Notes: generated by a model from the sequence alone, not told the origin. DNA of 64,000 bases from Salvator merianae (GCA_003586115.2 QVOM02000042.1:74411673-74475672), one strand, 5' to 3'. Shown: positions 1-12,699, numbered from the stretch's first letter. Translations and numbers: made by a program.

Positions 1-1683
1 TTGCCAAGCAGCAATGCAAGGTGTGTTTATCTTGTTCATCCATTCATTCTTCTGCATTTGTATACTACTCTTAAACTAAGGTCCCAGACTGGTTTACATA
101 GCAAACAAACTACAGATAGTCGAATAAGAAACCGTTCACTCCTTATGAAGTTGGGCCACTGCTGGGAGGTGATGAAGGACCTTCCTAGCTTGCTCTTTCT
201 TCTCCATTCCCTTCAGGTAAGCTGGCTCTTTTGTTGAAGTCGGGTCACAAGTTGTTCTGGCCTTGGAATTCAAGACAGCCTGTATGTAGATGTGCCTAGG
301 GTTACATCATTAATAGGCTTCAGCATCCTTGGAGAAAGACTGCAAGTTGGTTGGCAATAGGAAGTAGGTCCCAAAATTTTTCATTGTGAAGTATGCTGGT
401 TTGATTTGTCAGCAAAATATGTAGGGAGAGTATAGAAGCTAACAGTGGGGTTCCTGAACTTAAAGGGTATCTCTATTTATTCCAGATTCTCTGCAGGTTA
501 GTTAAGATAGAAGTATAAGTTAGACATCCAAGACAAACAATTGATGTAATAACATAACTTCAAGTTAGGTACTGTAAAACCTCCCCATTTCTTGATATCA
601 TGCAATATTTTGAATTTAATTCTAGATATTTTGTTTTGTGTTTAATAATTCCAAATAAGTGTATTAATGTCCTTTTAGTAAGTTACATATTTATTTTAAT
701 GCCACCATTTCTGCAAAACCATGAAAATCTCAACTTCATCAATCTTCCACTACACAACATAATAAAATATATTTGTCACAAAGGAACATAACTGCTTTTG
801 AACAAGTCATTATTTTTCATTAATTTCATTGACCCAAGTATTTAACTTACTCAACAATAACAAAACCAGGGCCTTTTTTAAAAAAATTGGAATCATCGGT
901 AGTTGAAATCTTTAAGAACATTCTAGTCTTAGATTGATTTTATAGACAGAAAACTCACTACACTGATAAATGAAGTCTAAACATTTTAAAATGATAAATT
1001 ATGGGTCCTTCTTTATATGTCAGTAGTATATCATCTGCATACAATCTTGCACAGATGTTCCATTTTTAAACACCGGATTGTGGGCAAATCTTAACCAGCA
1101 CTTTTAAGTTTGTCTGCGGATGTCAGCCTATGGGTGTCAAGTGCTAATGCATTTTTTATTCCTCCTCAGGAACAGGAAATTTCAGCCTGCCAAGTTTCAA
1201 CTAAAACTGCTGATACCAGGGGAACGAATGATACATAACATACTGAGCAAAGAAATGCTCTGATTTGCTCATCTACTTGCTAGAGGACGATTAGGCCACA
1301 GAGGTCAGATCTATAGCAGTTAAACTTGAGAAGCCACTCAACAGTCTGTCAACACAAGGTAGCAACAGCTTGCCATAGGCAAACATACAACCACGGGCAA
1401 CACTTTGTTGAAATGGGCTCACATCTGTTGATACATGAGCACACCAGGCCTTGATGTTTCAAAGACCTACACTCCTAATCATCCCTAATTCCTTAGCACA
1501 ATGATGACAGCATGTTCACGTCAAGCATTTGAATGTGCCAACTTCCTCCCTCTCTCTTTTTTTAACAGCTAAAAAGCCCAGCAGTTCTTTCAGTCCCACC
1601 CAATTGGGAAGAATTACATTGATTGGTTCTTTAGAAGAGAGAAGGGGCCCTTCCACTTTTAATAGCTGATGTTGCTAGATGGA
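1..1683. other. Non-coding, AT-rich, nothing recognised
   Basis: No exon-like open frame with splice sites, RNA gene or recognisable transposon was seen. Short open frames here lack conserved residues. Confidence 0.5.
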
Positions 1684-3087
1684 TTGCATCCAGACAGAGT
1701 GTAAAACCTGGAATTATCCCACCACTATGTTGGGACTGCCACACACATCCATGGCAAACCCAACATAGCCCCAGGATATTGAAGTAATATTCCACAATAA
1801 TGCTACTGTGGGAAAATCAACTCCCAAACCAAGTTTTACATATAAACTGAGAGGACTTACCTTGTCTGGACACTTGCTCGTGGCAATCTGCCATCTTGGG
1901 AATGTCCACCATGCATGTGCAGGCCCAAACCAGGCCAGAAGTGGCAGCCACACATGTGCAGGATGGTGATTGCACACTTCAGGTATTTTGCATCATCAAA
2001 ATACACAAATGTACACATTGCACCATTGCGGGAGCAAGCATCCACACTGGTAAGTGCCTCCACTTGCCTCACACTGTTACCCTGCTGCCTGGGCGACACA
2101 CAATAATTCAACAGGTGCTTTACTCTGGAATATCACTAAATAGTGAAATAAACAAGGAACATCTGGAGGCAGCCATGGCAGTATGGTGGGAAGTATCAAA
2201 CATGTTCATCATTGATCTCTTCTCTTCACAAGACACGTGAGACAGCCTGATGCTTTCAAAACCAAGAGGCAGTCAGATGCTCTTCTAACCAACTTTTCTG
2301 GTAACCTAAACAGGACAGAATAACAGGTAAGTAATCTTTCCCCCTCCCCCCAAGGCAATAATTTGTTATTAGCTTGGTTTTCTCCACTCTTTTGCTCTTC
2401 AGTGTGGAGAAGGTAATGGTGCAAATGCCCTACATGGGCAGACTAACTCAAAATGCCGGGACTGGGTTTAACCCCTCTAAATCTCAACGTGTCTCTCTAC
2501 AGACTCACCCAACTCTTCTCTCCCATCAGCTCTTTCCTGCCCTAAGTAATCAGAATGTTCCCTCACTAGCAAACCGGATGGAAACCTCTCAAACTGCCTC
2601 CTGTCCCTTCTCTTTCCCTTCTGGAAGCTTCTACCTCATGGATGGGTAAAGGACTTCCTTTGTCCTAAACTCTTTGAGTGTGGTAGTGTCAGGCTTCCAC
2701 CCTAGATTATCAAAATGAGGGGCAAGCCTGAGCCCTTACCTTGTCTGGCGCTGCTCCCACAATGCAAATGGTGTCAAAAATAACCAAGAACTGCACAAGC
2801 ATTCACACTCGCACTTGTGCAGTGGGTGTTTTCAGCCTGGTTTTGCTCTCATGCTTGCATGGTAGGCATTTTCCTGAAATAAAAACTCAGGAGCAAGCGC
2901 CAGACAAGGTGCGTTATATCACTGTTTCAGGGAAACTCGGGTACAGAGTTCCTTTTCCCAGAATAGTGATATTCCAGGATTTCACCCCTACATCCCAGGA
3001 TTATGTTGGGATTGTCATGGATAACTGTGGCAATCTCAGTATAGTGCTGCAGATAACTCTGGGTTTTATACCCTGTCTGGATGCAGC
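1684..3087. mobile_element. Long-terminal-inverted-repeat (foldback-like) element
   Basis: The left arm (about 1684-1871) is the inverted counterpart of the right arm (about 2900-3087). Both outer ends read TGCATCCAGACAG and both inner ends read CCTTGTCTGG; between them the arms align along their length (for example CCACACACATCCATGGC against CCACAGTTATCCATGAC). A further copy of the inner motif lies near 2735-2748. No transposase frame is present in the ~1-kb interior, so this is a non-autonomous class II element. Superfamily and target duplication are not resolved. Confidence 0.75.
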
Positions 3088-4820
3088 CTTTATCCTTCCC
3101 CTGCCCACAAAGCTGGAGGATCCCTGTCCAATCCTGGATGATGCATCCAGTCCAAAGGGCTTTCCTTGCTTGTATTTTCCTTTTGGTTGCCTATGCATCT
3201 GGGTACACATATTTTTTTCTGCATGCTCAGTCTCTGTTTGCCCTTGGAAAAATGGGAGGTGAAGGGGCAAGCCAGTGCTGCCATAACAACATACCTCATC
3301 CATGTTTCCTGGCCCCTTGCTCTTCTTAGACAATTCCCCACTGCTATTTTCATCCTTCCCTTTCCCTTGCACAGCAGGCTTCAACTTGGAAAAGAAAAGA
3401 AAATCCAGGTATACAAAGGTTCATTAATTCAGGTATCTTGAGTTTTTCTAAGTAAAGAAGGCCAAAGACTCAAATAACTGTTTTTTAAGCCTTCCTTACA
3501 GGGTTATTATGGCCCCCACATTTTTCTGCCATACTAAACCTGTAAGGAAGGTTTAGAAACATTGCAGCTAGTTTGCACACAACCTCAGGTAGATTATTCA
3601 AATCTGCATATTTATGAAGAGACAAAAAGGGAAAAATGGGAGGTATTTTGATTTAATTGCCATTTACTTCTACTTTATTCTGAGAATTCTGTTTGCACTC
3701 TATCTGCTTTGCAAGTTGGCCAGCCAATCACTAAAGACCAAGTGCCATCAATCCATCATACCTGCAGCCAATTCCCAAAGAAAGCCCGAATTTGCAACAA
3801 GAGGTTGTCCACAGTATAAACTGCCATTACCTACATTTAATTTGGCTTTCCCTTGAAAATAAGGACAGGGAAAATAACAAGGAGAAAAGATATCTCACTT
3901 TTTTAAAGGGATGTGAATCTAACTGTCCTATATGTAACCGCACCCTAGGATGCCTATTCAGTCTTTCTGAATGCAACATAAAGGGCAAATCCTGGCTCCT
4001 TGAATAAAGAACTGTTCCTCGATCAGTTTGTAAAGATGGAAGGAAGCAGAATCACCTGTGTAGAAGGACCTGTTCCATGGTGGAATTGACCATGTAGCAT
4101 GGACGCTGTCCGAACTGCGTGGCCATATTCATGGCCATCAGCAGAATATCAGCATTCGTGGTGCAAACCTTGATCTCTGCCATAACAGCAGCCAGGAAAC
4201 ATCCGGCTGCTGCCATGACGATGGGCAGTGTCACACAGTGTGCAGGCGCAATTGCGCAGGCACAGCTGCCAAGCACAATGCAGCCATTCATTCAAAGTGC
4301 AAATGCACTTTACCGGCAACTGACTATCATATCTACGTCGTGCTCCACAGGCACCCATGATTGTGAGCAGCGATATGCTGCTCCCAGTCATGTGGAGGCA
4401 CTTTGCTGGTGAGTGTCCCTGCCACTCGCTAGTGCAAAGAGCTAAAAGGCCCGAAGTCTTGAGTCTTACTTAGCTAATATGGGATGAACTGCAAAGGTAG
4501 AAGGAACCATACATTTACAGAATGAGATACGCTCAAAGAAAAGGGCACACTTTACTGATATTAATGCTCAAATCTCAGTCTTTTATAGGAATAATTTACA
4601 GTAAATGTTAGTATAAAAATAGATTCTAAGATAACTCAGTAGTTCTCCTTGATTAGTATTCACTGAGCAGCATGTTTTCTTTTTATACGTTCAGTTGCTA
4701 AAAGTTCTCTGTCTCTCATTAAGGCAATTGAAAATCAACAGCTTGTTACAGCTCTTTGCTGGCATGTTTTCTGGGCTTATATTTTCTTAGCTTGATTGAA
4801 GAGCCCATTATCTTCTAAAA
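3088..4820. other. FUT10 downstream region / probable 3' UTR, no second gene
   Basis: Contains the presumed FUT10 3' UTR. A hairpin lies at about 3487-3553. A moderately CpG-rich, probably transposon-derived patch lies at about 4050-4440. No conserved reading frame. Confidence 0.4.
3487..3556. repeat. Short inverted repeat (hairpin)
   Basis: The arms CCTTCCTTACAGG and CCTGTAAGGAAGG are perfect complements, extended by A/T pairs, around a loop of about 30 nt. This could be the ends of a tiny MITE or a stem in the FUT10 3' UTR. Confidence 0.55.
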
Positions 4821-5045
4821 TCATTCTCTAAACACTAGAGTCCAAAACTCCTGAGCTGTGAAATTTCTGTTCCTTTCTACCAGCTGCCGCAGCGCCTGAG
4901 CTTCTCTCTTCGATTGTTCAAAGCTTGGTATCCACATCTCCCGCAGAGCTGTTCTGTGCACATTTGGAGACGAAAAAACAAATGCTCGTGGGATAGGGCA
5001 GCTCAAATGGCTAGCTTCTGCATTCCACCTTCTTGGGAACATTCC
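4821..5045 (-). CDS. FUT10: FUT10 terminal coding exon
   Basis: The acceptor TTTTGCCAG precedes GGA ATG TTC CCA. The 74 codons include RRWNAEASHLSCP, LREMWIPSFEQSK and the terminal EFWTLVFRE, then TGA at 4823-4821. This matches the family's C-terminal tail downstream of the glycosyltransferase domain. The 3' UTR extends to lower coordinates. The first minus-strand AATAAA I see is the complement of 3674-3679, about 1.1 kb past the stop, and its use is unproven. Confidence 0.93.
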   Translation of the reverse strand, partial: GMFPRRWNAEASHLSCPIPRAFVFSSPNVHRTALREMWIPSFEQSKREAQALRQLVERNRNFTAQEFWTLVFRE

Positions 5046-8000
5046 CTGGCAAAAGACATAGAAACACAATCTTGAGTTTTATTAACCAACAGGTAGTACT
5101 TAAGATTGGGGAAGGGGGTGCATATAACCTTCCTTCCACTCTTAACAGGGAATTGAACTTTACCCTTTGAAGCCCAGGCCTTCTTTTTTAATACCGCTCT
5201 CTTATTTTCTGGGACCCATGAATGACTAAAAACACTCAACGTGAGAGCTTACAGAGGTTAAAAACTTAGAAGTTCAACCTCTAGGCTCCTCACTATAACC
5301 AGCATAAAATTAACATATTTAAAACATTTTCTTCACTTCCTCTCTCTTAAAAAAAGGATACACAGAAACTAGTGATTGTGCCCTAGCAGAACAAATTCAT
5401 CTGAAGAAATGTATGCCCAGCCTTCAATCTATTCTATAATTTAGAGTGTCCCAAAGTATGAGTTCTGTCCCCAATCATGTGTCAAGGAGAAATCTACTGG
5501 TGACCACAGGTGATCACTCACCCAGCTTTTAACAATGCTTTTATATTCTGTTGTTTTTAACTGTTTTAATCTTGTTTTTAAATTTCATTATAAATCATTT
5601 TGAAATTTTGGTATGAAGTGGTACGGAAATGTTTTAAATAGTAAATATTTGCAAAAGAAATAAATAAAATGTTTTGGTGATGCTCTGGAAGGATCGAGAA
5701 CATGTACTTCTGCCTGTAAAGAAGGTACAAATTGAAGAGCAGAAAACGTACTTCCAAAGCGCATTAGAGATGGGATGAGAATGGGACGAGAACACTAGTG
5801 CCACATGCTACCCCCTCTAAGATATCTTTGGGATGCTTTTTTGCTGCATGTGAATGCAGCCTTGTTTAGGGTTAGGATCCTACAAACATTATTCTTCCCA
5901 TAAAAGAATCCTTGGTCCTGCAGAGCTTGTCTGTGTCCTGGCTGATTTAATCAAAACCTGTACTATAGATGAATTACCAAGTTACTCCATCTGACTGGGA
6001 CAGGAGAAGTTCATATTTGTTATTTAAAACACATTTATACTGCCCTTCATTCTAAGCTTCAAGGTGGCTTACAGCTGGAAAAGAATAAAAGTAATACGTT
6101 AAGATAGCAGAATGGAGTAAATACAGATTCACATCCACCTGTTCTTGTCTCTTCATATTTTCCCACACTCTGTTACACACCATGCATTCAAATGCATCTA
6201 TATAATTGTCCTTCATAATATCTTGTACACCCCATGTGCGCTCCTCCATAGCAGAAAGCAGACGTTCGTTGAAGATGCCATCTTTCACCTTCCATTCAAG
6301 ATAGGCTTCATATTCCTTGTCATCTGTATCCAAAGTTTTGATGTATTGTGCCAGATCCTTAGGATGCGGGAATCTGGTGACCAGAATGGCACTCTTGTTG
6401 CTGGGAAGCCAGTCTGCAACACTGGGAGAGCCATAATAAACTGGGACCACACCAAGCTTCAATGGTCTCCAGAGTTTTTCAGTAATATAGTCATCACAAA
6501 TTGCATTCTCAAAAGCAAGGACGAATTTATACTGAGCAACTATCTCATAGAAGCTGTCCGTGTCCATGGAGGCTGGGTACTTGAGCTGTTCAGGCAGATC
6601 TCTGTTGTGCAAGCAGGCACCATACGAGTCTACCTCAATGTGGGCCATAAGCTCCTTTACATAGCTGTCCCGATCAGAGGGGGGATCACAGTCTGACTGC
6701 ACGTAGACCAGTGGTGCAAGGGTTCTCCTCAAGCTGTTCTTGGTCTGCAAAGAAATCATGTATCTAAGGGACTTTAAGGCCTCGATACTTTCAAGGTACT
6801 GTGTAGTGAGTGGTAGGTGGGAGTGGCGGCTGAACGTTGCCGTGTGGTTGAAGAGCATGACTGCAGGCTTCTGGAACAGCTTGTAATTATTTTTGGGTGA
6901 TTCTTCGTGGAAAAGGGCCCAGTCATGATTATCTTTTCGCGGGAGAGGTAAGCCATCTATGCTGAAGTCGGTACCTAGACATTAGAAATACAAATGGGCA
7001 AAAAACTGTACTTCTCTTTGTTAAAGAAATAGCAGGCAAAAAATTAAATTTAATTGTGGTGTTCTCAAACAGCAGAAGCAATACACTTCTAAGGCAATGT
7101 GGTCGACCCCAACCTCCCACCTGAATATTGTTTCTTGGTTTGACAGCTTAGCCCGTGCTTGCACGTAGCAAAAAAAAGCATCTCAAAAGTACCCTAGAGA
7201 TGATAGCGTGTTGTCGTATTTTCATTCCATCTCTGATCTACCTTTTCTAGCCTAGAATGTTCTTGAGAGGGGGAGGGGGATGTGAACAATCCCACCCACC
7301 AATCTTCTCTATGGGCAGCTACACTGGAAATGCCACACATAATCATGGCATTCCCAACATAGTTCCAGGGTGTTGAGGCAATATCCCATAACATCGCTAT
7401 CACAAGAAATTGGGCAAGGGTGCTGGATTTCCCATAACGCCAATTACTTACCTCTGCCTACTGTCTCCTATCATTATCACTGCTCTTGCAAATACCCGGA
7501 AGCCAACTGAGCACACAAAAAGCTGAAGAGAAGTGGGCAGTGCTGGCTTCCAGGTATTTGCAAGAGGAAGGCTAACAAAAGGAGCCGGCAGACAGAAGTA
7601 AAATCCTGCTATTGCCTCCCATGTCTGGCAGAGGCAGCAAGAGGCAATCACGGGATCTTTTTTCAGATCCTTTTGTCATCTGGAGGTACCCTAAGCCACT
7701 CCAGAGGTACTTTTTTTAATATTGCATGGGAATACAACCTGGGAGGATTGACAAACTAAGTTTAACCTACTCACGATGCCCATTCTCTCCTCACCACACA
7801 CCCTTGGCTTACTGGAAGGACTTGTAAGCCCACTGGTCCCCAAAGGCCCAGGCAAGCACAAATTACCTTCTTGTGAGCCAAGTGGCATTTCCAAGAGCTA
7901 TGCAGATGGCATTAGCAGACAAGTGTGACACAGGGTGAAGCAAGGTAGCCATGGGCATGAGGAAAAAATATGAAACGTGGCAGGCTGAAGGGGAGAAAGG

Positions 8001-11000
8001 GAGAGCTGAGGGAGTGGGGAGAGAAGGGGGAAGGTCTCATCAAACCCAAGCCCAAACTGATCAAACAGCTTGACAAACAGCTCGGCTAGTCAGTCTGGAT
8101 CCTCCTGAGCCAGTCCAAGCTTTTAGTGAGGTTTTGTTTACTACAAGCCAAACTTCTCAAAATTCAATTCGGCACATCTCTGCAGAGAAATTTACTGATA
8201 TTGTGGCTAACATAGAATTGCTATAGTAGAAAATGTGACTAGTACCTTTAATGTGATACACAAAAAAAGCTATGATGTAGACTGGAAAAGCACAATGAAT
8301 CTTAATTTCATTAAACTTGCCATATTCTGGTCTCTCTCACCAATAAATATATATGTGATATTGTATTATTAAAAGAATATTCTCCAGCCAAGCATTACGA
8401 AAAGAGCAGTTTTATAACAGGTCTGAATAAAGTAATAATAGTCAGTTTGAGATTGATAGTCAAAATAATTCAGCACAGAAAGAATCAACAGCTCCAAATG
8501 AATTGTGGTTTCAAAACTGTCAGACTTTAAAAAGTCAATTGCACTAGCATAATTTTTCCTGCAGTTCCAGCTACTGGATTTTCACTACTGATCTGTAGCC
8601 ATTTAGGCTGCAGTAGTATTTTGAAAGAAAATAACCCTGCACGCTTTCACTTGGATATCTGAAATTGTTCCTTTGACAACTTAGCCCAAGGCACCAAACT
8701 TTGTAATTCTCATATGAGAAAAATGAAACAAAAATGCTTTAAGGAAAGCCTAAATGCTGTTCTTGCTAAGAAAAGGCGGTATTTTCCATAAATAGGTTGG
8801 TATTCATGTTAAGAAAAGAAAGTAAACTAGTATTGTAGTGGCAAAATATGAAAAACTTATAATGGCGTATTTTCAAGGTGAAAGGACTGAGATAAATGAT
8901 TTCATAAAACATATCAATCTTAGTCAAGATGATTGACAACAAGTCTTTAAGAATGCAAAATCTGATATGAAACCTATTAAAAGTAGATGGAGAAACACTA
9001 AGTGGTTTATGATGATAAAATTCACAGTAAAATGGCAGCAAGGGACTAAGGGAGTTGCCCCAAGCCAGATTATGGAAAATATACTTCTCATCTGAATAGC
9101 TGAAGCTAACTTCATGCATACTGCTAATTTTTGTAATTTTTTTTCCCCAAAGTAAAGTGACTATTCTTATTGTTGTGGATGGCAGAGAGAGGCTACGCAG
9201 CATCCAAGAGATGGCAGAGATGACATGCAACAACTACACACCACACTCCTCACCCACTCATTTCAAAGAGAGAGCACAGGAAGATTGTGCCAGAAATGGC
9301 CCCCGAAGTGGGCTATTTTTGATGTGATGCATGCACAGAACAGGCGAAGTAAGTCGCTCTCACAGCCAAAGTATATCTGAATGGCAGCTACACAACTGCC
9401 TGAGTGTGGCAAATGCCCTCTGAGTTCATTATCCTACTCTGCGGGAAAGACATACTTACAAGCGCCCTGTACCACCTAGCATCTTAGGTATGTAGATGCC
9501 ACAGCTCTGGGGCCTCCACTGGACCTTCCAGCACCCATGTGAATGTAGCCTGATTGAAAGAGATAACCCTAACAACATGAAAACAAGGAGGGGGGGAAAA
9601 AACAAACCCAGAACATTCAAGGCACGCTGCAGCTGACAAGGTTCTCGTAATTGCTCAACTGAAGCCACAAGCCAGAAGAATCCATTTATACAAGGGAGGG
9701 GATGACAGACTCAGTTTTCTGTTCACAACCAAGACTTGCCACTCATATGTTTACCTGATTTTGTGCATTTAACTTTTTCTTTCCCTTTGTTCCTGCCACA
9801 GAGTGTAAAGAAAAAGAAGGGAAGAAAAAGAACTATCTTAGCCACCAGTTTTGCTAATCATGGAGTATGGACGCTCCTGATTCTTGGACTGGAACTGTAT
9901 GCCATGTCTTCATATAGGACTGTTTTTACTATTTTCTCTACTCTCCAAAGAGCAATGTTGATTTATGTTTCTTTCTGATTCTTTTGTACTCTTCCTCTTG
10001 TATTTTTCCTTTTACGTGTGTCCTTGAACCTACATCATATATTGCCTATGCGTTTTCCTCTGCAAGAAGCACTTAATCATGTCCCTTACTTTGGAGTTTA
10101 CTATTCATCCAGTAGTAGCTTCCAATCTCACATGATTGTCAAACAAGGAGATCTTAGCTAACAGCCTCAGTGTCTAAGCAGTCTGAAAGGGAAGTAGGCT
10201 ATTCATCCAAGGGCTCCAAGCCGTTTTAAGATTTATAAACTCTTGAACTAGCATTAGGAATGCACTATTAACAAAGGAGTTGCTAAGGAGGTCCAATTCT
10301 GTAACTTCTTATTCCAGATAAGTGTCTGGTTGCTGCATTACGAGTTAGCTGAAGTTTCTGAGCAATATTCAAAGTTTGCTCTATGTAATATCCATTACAG
10401 TAACATGTATGCAACAAGAACATGGATTGTCCTGGGCGGGCTTGACTTCTCCAGAAAGGGCCATAATTGGTGAAGTCAGCCAGAGCTTATAAAAAAAATC
10501 CCACTGAGTACAGATGTCACCATCACTTCCTCAGTTAACACCTAGTCCATGGAATCCTGCGTACAGAAGAAAGAAATGAAAAAATAAGACAGGCAGGAAA
10601 GTGGCTAGAGTCCTGTAGAGAAGCAGTCATGAATGAAAAAAGCAGTTCTGGGGCGATTTAGAGATGGTTTGTAAGTGGAATTGTTCACATGCCAGTTTGC
10701 TCCTTCCCCCTCTCATGAACATTCTAGGATATAAAAGGTGGATTAGAGATGGAATGAGAACATAGGGGTTATTACCCTACTGCCTCCGAGGTGATACTGT
10801 ACAGCTTTTTTGTTATGTTTGAACATAGCCCCTCCCTCCCTCCCTGCCTCTGAGATGGGCACGAACTGAAATTTAGTGGTTTGGTTCAAACTGAACTAGC
10901 TATTCTTGGTTCAGTTTGCTTCAAACCATTTTTTTCAAACTGTGGTTCAGTTCACAGACAAACTAAGCAAACCATAGCAAACCACCCTTGGTTCACACGG

Positions 11001-11530
11001 TTCGTTAGAACACCCCTTGGTTCAGGCTCACTTTGAACTATTTTTTTCAAACTACAGGGTGCTTTGATTTGCATGCGACCCATGTGAAATCACCTTGCTT
11101 GCTGTGAACTGCAAACCAACCAAACCAGTTTGGTACATCTCTAGTCTCTCTTTTTCTTTCATGTGCACACATACACAAGAGAAGGGATCAGGTAAAGTTA
11201 ATCAGCATCTTGAAAAACAAAACTAATCAGGTCCTTACCATAGAATAGAAATGCTTTTGTCATGGGATTGTGCTGATAGGTCCTGTTGATAGTGAAGAAG
11301 CAAGTGTGTTGCCCACAATGACCATGCCGTCCTGTTTCTCCTGTCAGTGGAGACCACCACAGCAAGATGGGATATTTGTTCTGGACCAAATGTGTATTCC
11401 TGTCAAGCATTGATTTCTTCACAAAAAAATAGGCAGATTTCTCCCACACTTCCTCTTTGGATGCACCATGTTGTAAAACTGAATTTTGCATTGCCATTGT
11501 CCCTTCAGACTTCCCAAGTTCTACAATGAC
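4821..11530 (-). CDS. FUT10: FUT10 (POFUT3), fucosyltransferase 10, partial gene model
   Basis: Gene-level entry. The coding segments join in minus order as 11530-11239, 6974-6139 and 5045-4821 (292+836+225 nt), 450 codons plus TGA. FUT10 is a Golgi/ER type II membrane enzyme of the alpha-1,3-fucosyltransferase family; FUT10 and FUT11 have been assigned as protein O-fucosyltransferases acting on EMI domains. The sequence shows the stem/catalytic start (YPILLWWSPLTGETGR), the donor-binding family motif (FVLAFENAICDDYITEK, then GVVPVYYGSPS), N-glycosylation sequons (NRT, NHT, NKS, NFT) and the conserved C-terminus ending EFWTLVFRE. The known mammalian protein is about 479 residues, so only the first ~27 codons (tail and start of the membrane anchor) are missing; exon 2 begins at a phase-0 acceptor, as expected. 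Introns are 4,264 and 1,093 bp. No frameshift or stop was seen in the three exons. FUT11 is the only close alternative, and the C-terminus fits FUT10 better. Confidence 0.93.
5740..5872 (+). repeat. Dispersed repeat R1, copy in FUT10 intron 3
   Basis: Shares the diagnostic string TTAGAGATGGGATGAGAA and a nearby TGTGAATGCAGCC end with copies at about 7195, 10690, 20690 and 24900 in either orientation. Probably a short non-autonomous DNA element; not assigned to a named family. Confidence 0.55.
6139..6974 (-). CDS. FUT10: FUT10 coding exon 3 (main catalytic domain)
   Basis: The exon begins after a CTAG acceptor with GT ACC GAC, completing the glycine split from exon 2, and ends at CAG before GTGGAT in phase 0. 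Its 278 complete codons hold the acceptor-side LFNHTATFSRHSHLP segment, LVYVQSDCDPPSDRDSYV, the fucosyltransferase donor motif FENAICDDYITEKLWRPLK, and the cysteine pair of DAFECMVC. Reading past the donor gives an unrelated hydrophobic tail and a stop, so the splice is needed. Confidence 0.95.
7195..7300 (-). repeat. Dispersed repeat R1, copy in FUT10 intron 2
   Basis: The plus strand reads TTCATTCCATCTCTGATC, then AGAATGTTCTTGAGAGGG and GAACAATCCC. This is the inverse of the 5740 and 10690 copies and parallel to those at 20690 and 24900. Confidence 0.55.
7320..7470. repeat. Fragment of the 1684-3087 element family
   Basis: Reads GCCACACATAATCATGGC, then CCCAACATAGTTCCAGG and ATATCCCATAACATCGCTA. 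It aligns with the left arm of the foldback element at about 1738-1815. Only one arm is visible here. Confidence 0.5.
7900..9240. other. FUT10 intron 2 interior, mostly unrecognised
   Basis: A 155-codon antisense open frame at 8766-9233 has no recognisable motif, is AT-rich and hydrophobic, and is treated as chance. The stretch at about 8040-8185 resembles the GTGCCAAAC-type repeats (ends near GGCACATCTCTGC). Confidence 0.35.
10300..10480 (-). repeat. Antisense L2-like LINE fragment
   Basis: TGGTTGCTGCATTACGAG, then AGCTGAAGTTTCTGAGC and CATTACAGTAAC parallel the L2-like antisense segments at 32030-32160 and 55440-55600. Short and decayed. Confidence 0.45.
10690..10840 (+). repeat. Dispersed repeat R1 copy
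   Basis: CATGAACATTCTAGGAT, then GGTGGATTAGAGATGGAATG; same family as the copies at 5740, 7195, 20690 and 24900. Confidence 0.55.
10853..11146. mobile_element. MITE-like repeat with AGAGATG ends in FUT10 intron 2
   Basis: The left end reads GAGATGGGCACGAAC and the right end GGTACATCTCTAG, an imperfect inverted pair around ~290 bp rich in GGTTCA/AACC words. Similar ends occur near 8180 and 47714 (AGAGACGTGCCAAACTGG). No coding capacity. It sits about 90 bp downstream of the FUT10 exon 2 donor. Confidence 0.55.
11239..11530 (-). CDS. FUT10: FUT10 coding exon 2 (stem and catalytic N-terminal part)
   Basis: The acceptor is a pyrimidine tract ending AAAAG before GTC ATT GTA (V I V E L G K). The donor GTAAGG follows the split glycine codon of AFLFYG. 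It encodes 97 codons plus one base. The N-terminal half (about residues 1-55 of this exon) diverges from mammals, as expected for a stem, and the second half (LLWWSPLTGETGR, CFFTINRTY) is strongly conserved. Confidence 0.93.
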
Positions 11531-11992
11531 CTTTTGGAGGGGAAGAAAAATCTACCATTACTCATGGCCTATTGACAGCTTCGCCACCAAAACAATATAG
11601 CACCAACCCATTACAGTTAAAATGTACAGGACAATGGGATCTGGTCCAGCCAGTAGCACTAACCATATGAAATCCAGTTTGCAATTCATCTGTCTTTAAT
11701 ACATGCACAGAAGAGAATTCAGCAGGTAATGCCTACATTACAAGGTCAGATTTCAAGGGGTAGGGGGCAAATCAGGGCACCAGCCCCAGGATGCAATTTT
11801 ACTGGGCAGCAAAAGTCAAACAAAAAAATTAAATAGGACTTCCAAAATTTTACAATGGTAGTAATAAGTTAGGAACAATAGGTTTCTGCCCACTGCCTAT
11901 ATTGTTTTCAAGATCTGCTGTAGCTACATTACAAGCTATACTTGCTGAAACTCTGTCTTATATACAGCTGTTAAAGATACAGGAAACCTCAC

Positions 11993-12668
11993 CTGGAATC
12001 CAGATGATAAATCTAATTCTAGCTGGGAAAAATATTCCAGAAGTATGGCCTCAATCTTCTCAGGTGATTTAAACTCCTGGGCTGGTTAACTATTGTTTGA
12101 ATCAGGCAATGAGGAACTGTCAACCCTGATGACTAGCAACCCCATTTAACAGCATCTTACAAATGTTTGTATCTACACCATGAAAAGTTTCTGGCAATCC
12201 GCATCACACATCAGAGGGTATTAAAGAAACCTGGATAAACCCATTCTAGGACAGCCCTTTACAATGGATCAGAACAAAGCAGCTTCCATCCGCACTGCAA
12301 TACCAACAGAACTTAAGAGATGTCATAGCTGTCCCGGTCCACACAACTGAATTCCTGCCCAAGGCACCACCCACCTCTGCCAGCCATTGACCTATAAGTT
12401 GTGTCTGGTGCACAAGGGTGAGGTACAACAGAAGAGAACAGTCTTTGAACTCCATGTTAGGGTTTTGAAAGTGATCTTCAAAGCTTGCAAAAGATTCAAA
12501 GATGAGGCTGCAGGGTTTTCCTTGTTTCTGATCAGTTGTGGAAACACTAAAAGCTGAACTAGAACAAGACAGTTTGGGATAGTTGTAGACCGCTTCAAAC
12601 AAATCTATGGCTAATCCAGAATAGGGACCTCTTGGGCTGGTTCTGGGCCTGAATAGCACTAGTCCCAT
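11993..12668 (-). other. Exon-like and open stretch upstream of FUT10 exon 2, unrecognised
   Basis: A 28-codon open stretch (12076-11993, containing EKIEAILLEYF) is bounded by an AG and a GTGAGG donor and could join exon 2 in phase. A 140-codon open frame lies further upstream (12668-12246). Neither resembles the expected short hydrophobic first exon of FUT10, and I recognise no family. Possibly decayed transposon or pseudogene sequence. Confidence 0.2.
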
Positions 12669-12699
12669 GCAGATGAAGCATGCTAGGCAGCTGCTTGGT

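Noticed and set aside
8766..9233. 155-codon antisense open frame in FUT10 intron 2
   Set aside because: AT-rich, no family motif, no start context or splice support; lies inside an intron.
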